64,000 nt of DNA, taken from the NCBI GenBank assembly GCA_000611775.1, contig KK106987.1, positions 372,001-436,000 of the forward strand, in the 5' to 3' direction. Each line of letters opens with the position of its first letter. Position 1 is the first letter of the stretch. Source of the DNA: Umbilicaria muhlenbergii (Eukaryota; Ascomycota; Lecanoromycetes; Umbilicariales; Umbilicariaceae). A program made the translations under genes and the position numbers. The notes below the pieces were generated by a model. That model did not search any database. It saw only the letters and a list, made by a program, of their open reading frames with translations, and was not told the DNA's origin. Below, piece by piece: positions 1 through 12,681 of this stretch.

Positions 1-1290
1 ACAAATTTAAAGTGCTTCTTGTGAATGAAAGTCTTCTCAGCAGCATCAGTGTTTAGCAGAGCTGCTACTCTTATGATTAAGTTATTAACTGCAAGTTAAC
101 AATCTCAGGTCAATGATGACTTCTTTAAAATGTTTAACATTTTCATCTTGCTTATCTTTGCTCCTTCTGTTGACTTTAGAGTGAAGACTTCATCTAGAGT
201 AGCTTGTTTTCTGAATCTGAATGATCAGAGTCTACAGCCTTTGCCTCAGCTTTCTTTAACTTATCAGGATAATCCCTCATCAGGTGTTTTTTCTTATTGC
301 AGATGTAACAGGTTATGTTAATTAACATTAACTTAATTACTTTTCATGTAACAGCAGTGATTGTCATGATTGTCTTCTTTTTAAATTTAAAAGCTGACTG
401 CTTCCTCTGCAACTTTCACTGATTTTTTCATTTCTTAATTCTTTCATCTGCTTTGATAAGATCTCTCATGAACTGTTGAGCCTTCTTACAGTAAGCGTCA
501 AATGACATGTTTTCATCAACAACATAAATTTTCATTTAAACTCAAAGTGAGTTATATAACTTGTCATGAATTTTCTCTTTTCACTGATCTGTTGACATCT
601 TCACTGAGTTCATCAGTCATAGAAACTCTGACTGAAACATGTTAAAGTCCTCAAGATAAGGCATCTTGAACTTCTTTAGTTGCTTTCATGTCTTCAAGTG
701 ATGATCTGAATCCTTAAAGATGTTCTTCAGATACTGAATAATTTCTTCAACATAAATCTCTCTTCCTGACTGAGCCTTCAATCATGAATAAAGGTGTTCA
801 GCAGCCTTGCTGTCAACTCATGTCTTGATGTAGATCACTTTGACATGTTCAGCTTCACTTTAATCTGGTTGATTGAATTAATCATCATTGATTAATAACT
901 TGCTCTTCATCTGATCATCTCATACCTGAAATGTGAGCTTAAAATCATCATTCAGAATTAGCAGATTTGAAAACTTCACTGAATGCTTCTTCATTATGTC
1001 ACTCACATTCAATTTGAGTGTGCCTTCTCTTGACCACTCTGCTTCAGGGTTGTTAAGTTGTCAGGTTAACTTCAACACATCTTGTTTTAATTCTTATTTC
1101 TCAGTTGTTAACTTTTTTATCTGAGAGTCTTTCTGATTATTCTGTTCTTTTAAATTCTGTATTTGTGTCTTGTATGAATTTCTCTGATTTAGCATCTTCA
1201 ACACTAGATGACAGGTGTTCTCTGAATTATGTGCTGCTCATCATTATAAGTTTTCAGAAGTCATCTCACTTTAAGAGTTCATCTTCATGA
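1..1290 (-). pseudogene. gag remnant of an LTR retroelement, cut by the window edge
   Basis: One minus-strand frame runs from about 1,290 down past 270. It begins with a charged, coiled-coil-like stretch (about 1,000-1,250), continues into a helical capsid-like region (about 420-850), and ends in a zinc knuckle at 266-310. The knuckle reads CYICNKKKHLMRDY, a CX2CX4HX4C motif whose last Cys has become Tyr by one G-to-A change. At least nine in-frame stops are TGA at places where Trp fits, with one TAA. This is the gag pattern of Ty3-like elements. Protease and pol would lie to the left, outside the window. The gene is dead. It is not obviously the same subfamily as the other gag genes here. 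Assignment to gag rests on the knuckle and layout. Confidence 0.7.
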
Positions 1291-3321
1291 TGTTTATTGT
1301 TTCTGATCTCTCATGATTATCTGATTGTCCTTCAGTCAAGGATAATCTTTCAGATTGAGGAGAGATCTCTTTCTTTTAATGTGATTTAATCATGATTTCT
1401 TCAGTGCTTCAGACATTTACTCTTAGTGCTGAGATTATTTAATTCAGAACCTTGCTCTTTCAACTGCCTCTACTGCAGTTGTCTGTGCTTATAAATAAAT
1501 CTTTGAGAGCGCTTACATATTGCAGGACTTTTCATTTGTTGTGACTGCTTCTCACAGTTATCTGTCATCATGACAGAGTACTTCTTGATCATTCATTGCT
1601 TACTTCTCACAGGACTTGAGAATTGATTGTTGATAATTAATTAATGAATTTAAGATATTTTAGAAACCTCTTGATCACTCAGTAAACTGTAAGTTGAGAT
1701 GTTTGATGATGTTGAGGAAGAATTTTCTCATCAACACATGTGTTTATCTCAGCTGATATTCTGTCACCTTCAGAGGTCAAAAAGAGTGTAGGTATTTTTC
1801 TAATGTTACAGTTAATTATTTCACTTCATAAGCAGGCCTAAAACTGTTGCAAGAGGTGAGTTATTTGAATCTAGAAAAGTACAAAGAAGGAAGCAGTCTT
1901 GTGAGTGCAGTCATGACATAAATGTCAAAGTGTCAAGACACACTAGTCTCAATCTAGTTTAATGTCAGGTAGTTCAATATTCATCAGTGTTAATTGATCA
2001 TGTCATAGTAACTGACAGGTAGGAGGAAGAGAACAAAAGATATAAATCACTTTTTTACAATTATTGAAACTGCATGATCAGCAGATGAGCCTGCAGGTTG
2101 AATTCTCTGAAGTGTGCATTCATCAAAAGTGAAAAAACTGAGCAAATCAAAGTTCACCTCTACAAAATCTCACCTCTGAAAGAAGAGATATCATTTGACT
2201 GAACCTGATGAAACATTTAACTCAGCAAGGCAAAACAGCACGCTACTCATGTCATGAAGCAGTGAAGTGAATTTATCAGTGCTTAATGATCCTGAACAAC
2301 TGAACCGCTCTTTAGTTGAGTTTCAGTCACAGGTTTCAGCCAGTGCACTGTGAAGAAGTGCATGAATAATTGAGTTTTAAAATGCGTGAGAAGTATCTGA
2401 GTGAAGTTTCAAGACAAAGATAACACTTAAGTGCAAACACAATGCAGCAGCTCTGTCAACTCAGAAGGTTAATAAATCATTGAGATCAAAGCAGTGCAAA
2501 ACAATTAACACAGCAGACAGTCATCACATAAGAAAAAAGCAAATCAATGTGAATACAAAAATGAGAGCAGGACATCAGTCAAGATCATCATGATTTCAAA
2601 TCAAGCATGTTACTACACTGATTTTAGAGAAGAGTTGAGAGGCTGATGATCATATTAACATACATGAAAGTTGAAGGATTAAAGTTGCAGAGCACTCAAC
2701 TTCTGAATTTAAAGTTACATAAACAAAGTTATGATAGAAGTGATGCTACATTCATTTGTTTACTGTTTGAGCTTCACTGATATCTCTCAAGATGCTGTCA
2801 TGAAAGTCACTCTCTCACAACTTTGTAAGCCTGCTAGAATCTGACTACCTGTGAATTAATCACTGAAAAGAGTTTTGTACTGCTACTTAGTCAAGCACTC
2901 TCATAACTCAACCTCAGTTTAATTTTATGCATCAGGGGCCTCCTTTGATCCTCTCTTTCAACAGAGCCAGATCACATATAAATGCATGAGCTTAAAAACA
3001 TCAAGTTGCAGTCTCATTCTTTATGTACATATCTCACTTGATGTTTCTGAGCATGAGGTGACCTGTGATTGCATTAAAAAGTCATTGAAAGTCAGCTTCT
3101 TCACAACAGATCTTTCCTCTGATACTCAGCATAACATTCTGTACACAAATCATAGAAAAAGAGCTCTGTCCTCATCATTAAGCCGCCTTTTATAAGTTTT
3201 AAAAGATTGATCAAGAATTAAAATGAAGCTTTTTCAATTTCCTGTCATGAGATAAGTGAACTGTTAGTGAATGATGACTTGAACATGACTTGTTGATGAT
3301 GTTTTCTTTTCTAGTTGAGAT
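1291..3321. other. AT-rich, transposon-like DNA without a recognisable gene
   Basis: The stretch has the same TGA/TCA-rich, CpG-poor composition as the retroelements. It probably holds the 5' leader or LTR of the element whose gag lies to the left, but I found no second copy of an LTR to define its ends. Short open frames such as 2,986-3,195 (+) have no recognisable motif and are likely chance. The right edge is the start of an inverted-repeat element at 3,322. Confidence 0.5.
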
Positions 3322-4342
3322 CATCCGCAACTTGGCAGCCCGCTCAAAAATAAGGTTTTAGTTAATAGTACTTTATGCGCTCAGAGCACTCTCTGAGCAG
3401 TAAATGAGCTCATACAAATCTTACACTTTAAATAACTATTATACCTTCATGAATAATAAAAAACTTTTTATTGAAAAGTTTTAGATCTCTTTATTCTGTA
3501 CACTTTACAAACTAAAGATTTCTTCATAAGTTTAAATTTGCAATAGTTATGAATTAAAAAACTTTTAACTAATTATAAATATATTAGCATATTGAATAAC
3601 TATTGCGCTTTTATACTTATGATATAACTTTCAGTGATGAAAATCACAACATTAATAAACCGACTTTTAATGACTTTTTGAATAACTCAACAACAACAAC
3701 ACATAAAAAGAAACTTTGTATAAGAAAAGTCTTAAACAGCTTATTCTCTACAACTTATAAACTGAAAGTTATATCATAAGTATAAAAGCGGAATAGTTAT
3801 TCAAAGTATGTGACTTTTTTTGAAAGATTTTTCGCTATTGAAAACTTGAATTAAATATAACTTAAGAACAACAGCAGTTATGAAGAAACTTTTAGTTTTA
3901 CATTAATAGAGAATACTGTTTTTTATAAATTATGCATTAAAAGTTTCTTCATATCTGTTGAGGTGCAAAAGTTATTAAAGTGTGTAGATTTTTAAGTGGC
4001 GAAAATCTTGAAGTTCTTTAAATATTCAGAACTCAACACTTATAGAGTGCTTTCAGACTCAACAAATCATGATTTTTTATTGCAGAAAAGTGAATTTTAG
4101 CAAAAGTTTACTTATTATAAGTTTTACTGTTATTATAACATTGTGTGTGTACTTGTTTAAACAATTGTTTTAATAACTGTTTTTTTATCACAAAATTTTG
4201 ATGTTCCGCTCAAGATTTAAGGTTGAGCTCAAAGCGCTCAGCAGGTGCTAAGAGCGGCTGTTAGCTGAGACATGAGATCAGAAGCTCAGAGCGCTCAAAG
4301 TGCTAAAAACTAACTCAGAGTTAACTTGCTAAATTGCTGATG
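3322..4342 (-). mobile_element. Terminal-inverted-repeat element, copy 1
   Basis: This unit of about 1.02 kb begins CATCCGCAACTTGGCA and ends with the reverse complement of CATCAGCAATTTAGCA, so the termini form an imperfect 16-bp inverted repeat differing at three sites. Copies 2 (10,052) and 3 (50,693) have the same ends and interior but lie in the opposite orientation. No protein-coding frame is visible, so it would be non-autonomous. The interior holds long palindromic sub-blocks, for example around 3,600-3,670 against 3,770-3,850. The left flank is retroelement-like sequence; the right flank is the 3' half of the mutated SANT gene. The superfamily cannot be named. Confidence 0.75.
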
Positions 4343-4705
4343 ACCTGCCCTAATATAGAAATCACTCAACTAGCTCAGCAAGATAAGCTAATACAGGTTA
4401 AACTAATTATTATATAAAACATTAAGCTTACTAAATATATAAACATGTATCTAGTTAAGAGTAATATTAGTGATAATAACTAGTACATGAGTGATACTAA
4501 TTTAATCAATAATAAGTGTTAGAATGCTAAGAAGAATACTTCTTAATTACTAATAAAAGAAGAACAACTACTTTAGTAAAGAGAAGCAGACAAGTTTTAA
4601 GATTAAATTAACACTCAATTCCTAAAGAAGACTCTAGAAGTATTGTGTATATATTAATATATAAAGTTAAGATAAAAAGCAGAGTTTATTAAAGACATTT
4701 AAGTT
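4343..4705 (+). pseudogene. SANT/Myb-like gene copy, RIP-mutated, 3' half (inverted)
   Basis: Read on +, this stretch aligns by hand with the end of the intact SANT gene read on its coding strand (about 60,270 down to 59,896). The shared anchor AAGAAGAATACT followed by the SANT-encoding region lies at about 4,530-4,660. Differences are mostly C-to-T and G-to-A, including loss of TGG, CAG and CAA codons, so no frame survives. It starts exactly at the right end of inverted-repeat copy 1. The matching 5' half is at 10,974-12,623 on the opposite strand and abuts copy 2, so one ancestral gene was split and one part inverted. The position of the lost stop is approximate. Confidence 0.75.
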
Positions 4706-5415
4706 AATAAATCATGTTTCTTCCTTTTTATATTAATTATATATAATATTAAGAGTAGTAGAGGTTAATTATAATAAGGAATAAAGCTCACTTTATTTTA
4801 TTTTATTTTTATCCTTTCTTTCATGTTAAATAAGTGCTTAATGCACTTAGGGGCTGTCTTTCTGAGAATACTTATTAATACTTCTACATAAATGCATTGA
4901 TATCTTTATTTATCCTTTTTATTATAATTTTATGTGTGTTACTTAAACTGCTCTCCTCTTTATCTACTGAAACATTCTTACACAACGCTACTTTACTAAC
5001 TAGACGGCCGTAAAACTTCACTTGTGATAATAATTGTGATAATTTGATAGCAACTTTAAATTGTTTATTTATGAACTATCTATACTGAAAGGTAATAAAG
5101 GTTATTAATAGAAGTAAATTTATATTTAAATCCTTCTCTATATTAGGACTTAAGCACTTAGACATGAGTTATTAAATATTATTCTATCTGCACACCTTTT
5201 TATATTTAAATTATTTTTAATCTCTTTACTTTACTCTCATTTGTTATATATTTTTTATTTATCAGATCTAGATCCTATCTAAACTTAGATTATAATTTCA
5301 GTCATCATAATAAGTGTCTTTAAAAAAGACATCATAAAAAAGATAAAAGTCTTTAAAGTGCAGCTTGCTAGTGTTTTCCTTGAGTTAGTAGAATAATTTG
5401 ATTGTGAGGGTGAAC
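4706..5415. other. AT-rich downstream flank of the SANT pseudogene
   Basis: This TA-rich stretch has the classical-RIP look of the SANT pseudogene beside it and contrasts with the TGA/TCA-rich retroelement to its right. I found no convincing alignment to the region downstream of the intact SANT gene and no gene. The last five bases, TGAAC at 5,411-5,415, would be the target site of the chromovirus LTR starting at 5,416. Confidence 0.5.
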
Positions 5416-5829
5416 TGTTATGACTTAGTCAGGACAGTACTTAAAGGTATGTGCTTATGATGAACAGCTGATACTGATTGAAGTGATCAAGATGAGTGAG
5501 GGCTTGAACATTTTAATCACCTCAATCAGGATGATTGAGCTGTTCAGAGTGAGTGAGAGTTTGATCATTATGATCACCTCAATCACATGAGTCTCCTAGA
5601 GTCTATATAATCACAGGTAAATTCATAGTTAAAAGCTCATGCTCTGATGCTCAACTCATGTATTAAATGCAATCTCTTAAGTTTATGATTGCTAATTTCC
5701 TCACTTGATCTTAACCTTAAGATCATTGTTGATCATATAGTTCATTGAATCTTGTCTAGTTCATTGAATCATATCTATAATTCACTGAATAATAATATTA
5801 CTTCAGTCATTATGATATCACCTGTTACA
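5416..5829 (+). repeat. 5' LTR of Chr1
   Basis: It starts TGTTATGAC and ends CACCTGTTACA, the same end as the Chr2 LTRs, and is followed by the same CTTTGAGCA leader. Its upstream half has two copies of a ~57-bp unit ending CACCTCAATCA. No partner 3' LTR is in the window. Confidence 0.7.
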
Positions 5830-5888
5830 CTTTGAGCATTAACCTACGGGGTATCAGTCACGCAACAAATTGACTCATTAATCTCAAG

Positions 5889-6780
5889 ATGTTCAAATCC
5901 TCTGATAAAGAAGAATCAATCACTGAACATTCCTCTGACAAAGTAGTCTGAGTTAAGATCTCATTGTCAGATAAGTTTCTTGATGAGAGAAGATTGTTAA
6001 ACTCATTTTTCACTCAGCTTGACATGTACCTGCAGTTCAACAAGTCTCTATTCATGTCAGAATCAGAGAAAGTGTTGTTCACTTTCTCATTCCTGAGGTT
6101 GAATGCTTTGAACTGATTTGAACTTATTCTCTGAGATTACCTTGACAACAAGAGTGAAGACCAGAACAACTTAATTAACAAAATCTTTTATACATTAAAG
6201 GAATTCAAGAAGCAGATAAGGATAATGTTTAAAACAGTTAATGAAGAAAGAATGATAAAGTAAGAAATCTACAATATTCAGCAGAAAGAAGTGACTGCTA
6301 CATACATGATAAACTTTCAGAGACTCACCTCACATATAAATTAAAACAATATTGCTTTGACAGCGCAATATTATAAGGGACTGAAGAACATGATGAAAGA
6401 TGAAATCTTTAAGGTTGAACACTCTGTCATGCTCTCAGAAATGATCAAATGATCAATCATCATCAACAACTGAGCTTATGAATGAAGCTTAAAAAAGAGT
6501 CATAAGATTCTTATACCTCAAAGGGCTGAGAAGAATCATGAGCATCAGTACAATAATCAACTCTATTATGAACCTCAACTCATGAAAATCAATGCTGTTA
6601 CTTGAGTGAATCAGTTTCAGTGAGGGAAAGGACCTGAGAAGAACTCAGAAAAGAAAAGAAAGTCTCACAGAAACAATTATTACAGCTGCAGAAAATCAGA
6701 ACACTTCACTTAAGACTGTTAAAATTCTGAAAAAACTGTTTAATCAAAGAAAACATATGCTGCCACGCAAGAAGTAAAAG
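5889..6780 (+). pseudogene. Chr1 gag
   Basis: The frame opens at an ATG at 5,889 and encodes a capsid-like segment (about 5,990-6,500) followed by a degraded zinc knuckle near 6,683-6,725 (YYSC...H...DC, with the first Cys lost). It is interrupted by several TGA codons where the related Chr2 gag suggests Trp. The frame continues toward protease, as in polyprotein-type Ty3 elements. The gene is dead, and its 3' limit is approximate. Confidence 0.7.
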
Positions 6781-7499
6781 ACAAGAACAGTTATAACATT
6801 ATGTTTTAAACAGCATATTACAATGATGACTGTCATACACATCAAAGTGATAAAGACAGCTCTGAGTGATTTTCATGTCAATTTAAGAGGATAAGAGAAT
6901 ATGTCATCACCTCTCACTTAAATCAAGCCGCAGACTTGAAGAAATGACAAGTTTGATGAGATCAGTTCAGCCAAGAAGACAATTATGTTGACAGTGATGA
7001 AACAATGCCCTCATCTAATGAAGAGGAAGACTTCATGAAAGTAATAAACTCTGATGACTCAAGAGAACTCATTGAGAAGAATGATAATATTTAAGCATTC
7101 ACTCATGAAGAACAGTGATTGAAAACTTATGAAGAAGTATTTAAAGTGATGAAAGAATCTCCTGAGAATTATGAAAATCATGTAAGTCAGTTGCAGGAAT
7201 GAATCCTGTGAACAATTAAAAACATGTTCACTCAGAAAGATGAAATCAAGGATATGAATTATCAGAATATACTCAAAGAAACATCATTAAAAGACTCAAA
7301 GTTCATCATGAAAGAAGAGTACATTACTCTCAACAGAGCACACATCTCAAGAAAACTACACATGAAGATTTAAGAACTTTAAAGTGAATACTTAAAGTTA
7401 AACCTGATACAGTACCTGAACAAGAAAGTTAACTTAAAAGACTTTAAGTATGTGAGAGAGAATCTGAGATTCCTCTCATTTAGTTTAAAAAATTAAAGA

Positions 7500-10051
7500 G
7501 CTCTTCAGGTCAGAGGTCTCTGAAGACATTTAAATTAAAGCCTCTGAAAGAGGTGATTGCTAAAGAAATCATTATCACAGAAGACATGAGCAACTTCTGT
7601 GTTTAAATTAAAGTAAAAAGTCATTCAGTCAGACTGTTAATCAACAACAGCTGTACAGGGAATTTCTTGAATTCATGATTCACAAAATTGAACAGGATAG
7701 AAATTCAGAAAAAGAAGAATTTTTATTCACTTCAAGAGTTTAATGAAACTCTTATGAAACACAACAATGATCATGTGAATAAAGAAATCATCCTGACACC
7801 TATACAGATAAGTCAACACTGAGAGAAAATTAATTTCAACATTATGAAGCAGTCAGGAAGCAACATAATCTTAAACATATTTTAACTTCAAACAGTCAAT
7901 CTCATGATTGATTGAGCTGAGAATGAGATATACTTCATCAAAGGTAATATCTTTATGAAGTTATATTCAATCCTACACTCATCTGAAGGAGTGAAAGTCT
8001 TCATTATAACAATGAAAGAGACACATGAGGAACTAAAGAATCCTGATGCAAAGATATTATGAACTAAGAGAGTTGATGATGACTGAGACTCTATTATCAA
8101 GTTATCTATCCCTAAAGAATACAAAGACTTTGAAGAGTTGTTTACAGCAGTAAAGAAACAGGACATCTTACTGAAACATTAAAAATAAGATCATGAAATC
8201 AAGATCATGAAAGAATGCAAACTGATGAAGCAACTCATATACTCATTGTCACCTCAAAAGTTAAATGCATTGTGAGAATATTTAAAGGAGAACTTATGAA
8301 AAGAATTCATTTAAGAATCTCAGTCTTTAGCTGAATATCTGATATTGTTTGTCCCAAAATCTGACAGATCATTGAGGTTGTGTGTTGATTACAAGACATT
8401 AAACAACATAATGATAAAAAACAGTTACTCACTGCTGCTCATGTCAGAACTGCAGGACAGATTTCAGAGAACATAATGATTCATGTAGTTCAACATTTCA
8501 GAGGCATTCAACCAGATACAAATAAAAGAAGGTGATGAATGAAAAACAGTGTTTCAAACATGCTCAAGACTGTATGAGTACTTGATAATGTCATTTGAAT
8601 TAATCAACACCCCTGCAACCTTTCAGGCTTTTATTAACAATGTTTTACAACAATATTTAAATTAGTTCATGGTCATCTACCTTGATGACATACTGGTATA
8701 CTTGAAAATGAAAGAGCAACATGTCAAACATGTTTAAAAAGTTCTACAAGTGTTGAAGGATGCTGACTTGTGAGTTAAATCTGAGAAGAGTCTTTTTCAT
8801 GTCAAGGAAGTTCAATTCCTCAGATTTATCATCACATCAAAAGGTTTATGAATGAACCTGAAAAAAATAAATTTCATGATTAAATGATCAGTTCTGATGA
8901 ACATCAAGGAAGTACAATCCTTTCTAAGCTTTGCAAACTTCTATAAAAAGTTCATTGAGAAATATTCTAAAATTGCAGCACCTCTAAAAGAGTTGATGAA
9001 GAAAGACTGAAAATTTGTTTAATTTACTGAAGCACAGAAATCCTTCAAAGAGCTGAAGAAGTACTTCACATCATAATCAATTCTCATGAGTTTTGACCCT
9101 GAGAAACTTATTACACTTGAGATGAACACATCAGATGAAGCTATAAAAGTGTGCATTAATTAATTAAATGATAAGAGACGTCTGTGATCAGTAGCTTACT
9201 ACTCATGAAAACTGTTAAGCGCTGAACAGAGTTACAAGATATATGACAAGGAGCTATTAATTATTATTAACACATTTAAGCAATGACATGTATATCTCAA
9301 AGGATCAAAGCATGAGGTTTAAGTGTATTCAGATCATAAGAATCTGTTATACTTTACAACAATGAAGGTCTTGAACTGAAGACAAGTTCATTAATCAGAA
9401 GAATTGTCACAGTATAATTTCAAAATTCATTATCAAAAAGGATTAAAGAACATCAAAGTGAATGCTTTTAACAAATGAGCTGACTACCTGCAGGAAAAGT
9501 CAGTCATGAATTAAGTCATCCTTCAAAAGAATGAGCAAGAGAGCATAACATACAATAAAGAAGTCAACTTTACAATAAAAGTTGAGGATAACATTTTCAA
9601 AAGTCAAGTTCAAAAAGCATTGAAGAATGACAAGTTAGCACAATAAGTTCTTCAAAATATCAATGATCATGAAAGCTTTAAAAAGCAAGAAGGCCTCTTA
9701 CTTTTTTAAAACTTAATTTATGTGTCAGTCAGCTTATGAGAGACGCTGATAAAAGAATGTCATTTCAGCAAAGTAAATGAACATCAAGGAGTTGAAAAGA
9801 CAGTGAAATGACTCACATAAACATACTACTTCTCATGATTGAGAAAGAAAGTTGAAGAAATTATTCAAAAAAGCAATACCTGCTGAAAGAATAAAGCAGA
9901 ACATCATAAGTCATATGAATTATTAAAGTCATCATCAACACTGTCACAATCATGATTGAGCATCACACTAAATTTCATGATAAAACTGCCAAAATCAAAA
10001 GAACCCCTGATGAAAGTATTGTATAATGCAATACTGATTATAATGAACTGG
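7500..10051 (+). pseudogene. Chr1 pol (protease, RT, RNase H, partial integrase)
   Basis: Protease: a degraded active site reading LINNSCTGNF near 7,638, where D-S/T-G is expected. Reverse transcriptase: about 8,300-8,950, with the catalytic motif VIYLDDILVY intact near 8,680. RNase H: about 9,100-9,330, containing SAEQSYKIYDKELLI-like sequence. Integrase begins near 9,550, with its zinc-binding region around 9,760-9,900, and is cut at 10,051. In-frame TGA codons sit at expected Trp positions (for example after DE before KTVFQ near 8,540); several Gln positions are TAA. The domain order PR-RT-RH-INT makes it Ty3/gypsy. Confidence 0.85.
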
Positions 10052-10973
10052 CATCAGCAATTTAACAAGTTAACTCTGAGTTAGTTTTTAGCACTTTGAG
10101 CGCTCTGAGCTTCTGATCTTATGTCTCAGCTAACAGCCGCTCTTAGCATCCTCTGAGCGCTTTGAGCTCAACCTTAAATCTTGAGCAGAACATCAAAATT
10201 TTGTGATAAAAAAACAATTATTAAAACAATTGTTTAAACAAGTACACACACAGTGTTATAATAACAGTAAAACTTATAATAAGTAAACTTTTGCTAAAAT
10301 TCACTTTTCTGCAATAAAAAATCATGATTTGTTGAGTCTGAAAGCACTGTATAAGTGTTGAGTTCTGAATATTTAAAGAACTTCAAGATTTTCATCACTT
10401 AAAAATTTACACACTTTAATAACTTTTGCAACTCAACAGATATGAAGAAACTTTCAATGCATAAGTTATAAAAAACAGTATTCTCTATTAATGTTAAACT
10501 AAAAGTTTCTTCATAACTGCTGTTATTGTTAAATTATATTTAATTCAAGTTTGCAATAGTGAAAAATCTTTCAAAAAAAAGTCACATACTTTGAATAACT
10601 ATTGCGCTTTTATACTTATAATATAACTTTCAGGTTATAAGTTGTAGAGAATAAGCTGTTTAAGAGTTTTCTGATACAAAGTTTCTTTTTATGTGTTGTT
10701 GTTATTGAGTTATTCAAAAAGTCATTAAAAATCTGTTTATTAATGTTGTAATTTTCATCACTGAAAGTTTGAAATCAATATAACTTTTTAACAACAACAG
10801 TTATAAAAAAACTTTAAGTTATAGAACTGGTTAATAGCTTCTTCTCTACAACTTATAAACTAAAAGTTATATCATAAGTATAAAAGCTCATTTACTGCTC
10901 AGAGAGTGCTCTGAGCGCATAAAGTACTATTAACTAAAACCTTATTTTTGAGCGGGCTGCCAAGTTGCAGATG
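10052..10973 (+). mobile_element. Terminal-inverted-repeat element, copy 2
   Basis: It is inverted relative to copy 1 and about 100 bp shorter. It starts CATCAGCAATTTAACAAG and ends CAAGTTGCAGATG. It interrupts the Chr1 integrase on the left and abuts the 5' half of the SANT pseudogene on the right. The flanks at this copy do not match each other. The right flank of this copy (ACCT on the gene strand) does match the flank of copy 1 at 4,343 (ACCT), as expected if the segment between the two copies has been inverted. Confidence 0.75.
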
Positions 10974-12623
10974 AGGTTTAGTTATATTGTGCTAACAATT
11001 ATCACTCTAAAAGCCTAGCATTTAAGTGATTATTATAATAAAAACTTATTACTAGCTATGCACCTGATAAAGCTTGCTTAATTATAATATTATTTAACTT
11101 ACATACATCACTGAGAATGCTTTCTAGTAGTATAAGTGATTAACTGCAGGAAATTAAGAGCATGTCTAGAAGATTAAAGATTGCTGTTAATAAATGACAA
11201 CTAGTTGATGAGTGCAGCTAGAGGCTAATATAAATTAACCTTTATTATATATCTTTATTATCAACTTATAATCTATTCATCATGTTTGCGAGAGGCTAAT
11301 ATAGCTAGGATTAAGGAGAGGGACGGGAGTAACTAAACTCAAAATCAGACTCTAAATTATTAATCATTTAATGTATAATATTAAGTTATTTCTTGAGATG
11401 TGATCATTTTATTAGTAGATAAAAAGATTCTTATTAAGTTATAAGTCTATCTATAGGCTTTTTACTATTATATAAAGTGGTCAATATACTTTTCAATAAT
11501 TAATTATTAAGGGAATTAGCTTTAATTCTGTTTAAGTGCTAGATCTTTTATCTATGCTCTTCTTATAAACTAATACTATTATTCCTGAGCCTATTATTCT
11601 CCTTTAATAGGTTGTGATGCTGTCTCACACAGATATTACCGCCCTCTTCTAGTTCTTGCATATTACCTTCCTAGTTGTTAAACTTTAGAGTTGTAAGAGT
11701 AAAGCATGCTGAGCTATCTAATTATCTATTATTCTAATTATAGTCCTACCTATCCTCTCCGCAGCTATTACTATATAGAGGTTTGTTGCTGCTGAGCCCA
11801 CTATAGTCCTCACTATTATCACTAATATGCCCGTTGCTGCTGTCAATAAAGTAGTTCGCGTTTATATTTAGCTTTGTTATTTTAGGTTCCGGGGTTGCTG
11901 CCGCGTTAAGAGCTAAATAGTTATCGGGATATAGGGAGAGCTTATATCATTCTGGAGGGAATAAGTCGTCAAGAGCTAGTCTTGAGCGCGCACTTAGAAT
12001 TCTGTTGTTAAGCACGTCGTGATTAGGAGAGCTAGAGCATAGCTGCTTTGCAGGTAGTAAAAGCGACGCATTAACTTAAAAGATCTCATGTTTAAGGCTT
12101 ATTTTAACCGCCAGAAATAGATCTAGATAATAAATAAGGGCAAATCTAATATCACTTGAGTACATCTACCTTAGTTCCTGACTGCCTCTGCAACACTAAC
12201 ATCTTTATCCTTCGTATTAGGCGGTATATCCCGTGCGCTCAGGTTAGCGGATAGTGCTGCCTTTGACTAGCTGGCCGGTTTATTAGCCCACAAATTATCT
12301 AGATTGGTAGCTAAAGTAGAGCAGTCGTCCGTTAAGTCACGGAAGATAGCCTCCGATAGACTAAAGTTCGTATCAGCTCCGCCGGACTATTGAGAAGATT
12401 AGTAAATTGCATAGCTGTTCGGCTAGCTACCGCCGGAGTCGGGTTCTGGGTATAGATTGACTACGGTCCGCCTGTTAACCTTGGTCTGCTGACTAGTAGG
12501 GTATGAAGGGCGCTGCGTAGAGATTCGTCGAGGCTTTAGCGGTTTAGGACCATTATAGGGTATGAAGTGTGCAGATATGCCTGTCTGAGGATGCACGGGA
12601 AATGTATTGAAAACGGCTGACAT
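10974..12623 (-). pseudogene. SANT/Myb-like gene copy, RIP-mutated, 5' half
   Basis: The stretch aligns by hand, collinearly, with 60,282-61,841 of the intact gene. Anchors include TGCTTTGCAGGT near 12,050 and 61,235, and the N-terminal MSAVF start, with ATG at 12,623. From 12,623 down to about 12,400 it is nearly unmutated. Further left it becomes saturated with TpA-type changes (TGG to TAG, TGA to TAA, TCA to TTA) while CpG sites such as GCGACGC survive. No usable frame remains. It breaks off at copy 2 of the inverted-repeat element; the rest of the gene is at 4,343-4,705 on the other strand. Confidence 0.85.
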
Positions 12624-12681
12624 TATTACTCTCGCTGAAAGATTGTTCGAGCTGAGGGAGGAAACGGACAGCACTGGAGGG

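Larger units (their letters stand above)
5416..10051 (+). mobile_element. Chromovirus Chr1 (Ty3/gypsy), 3'-truncated
   Basis: The element runs LTR (5,416-5,829), gag, protease, reverse transcriptase, RNase H and the beginning of integrase. It stops at 10,051, where inverted-repeat copy 2 begins; the rest of integrase, any chromodomain and the 3' LTR are missing. Its coding part aligns over its whole length with Chr2 (36,427-43,025), for example 9,124-9,300 against 40,154-40,330. The upstream part of the LTR (U3) differs from that of Chr2, whereas the last ~200 bp and the leader are shared. Many TGA stops make it inactive. Confidence 0.85.

Noticed and set aside
7888-8166. A 92-codon minus-strand open frame, repeated at 38,871-39,116
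   Set aside because: It is antisense to pol in both Chr1 and Chr2 and arises because the pol sense strand is conserved; no motif of its own.
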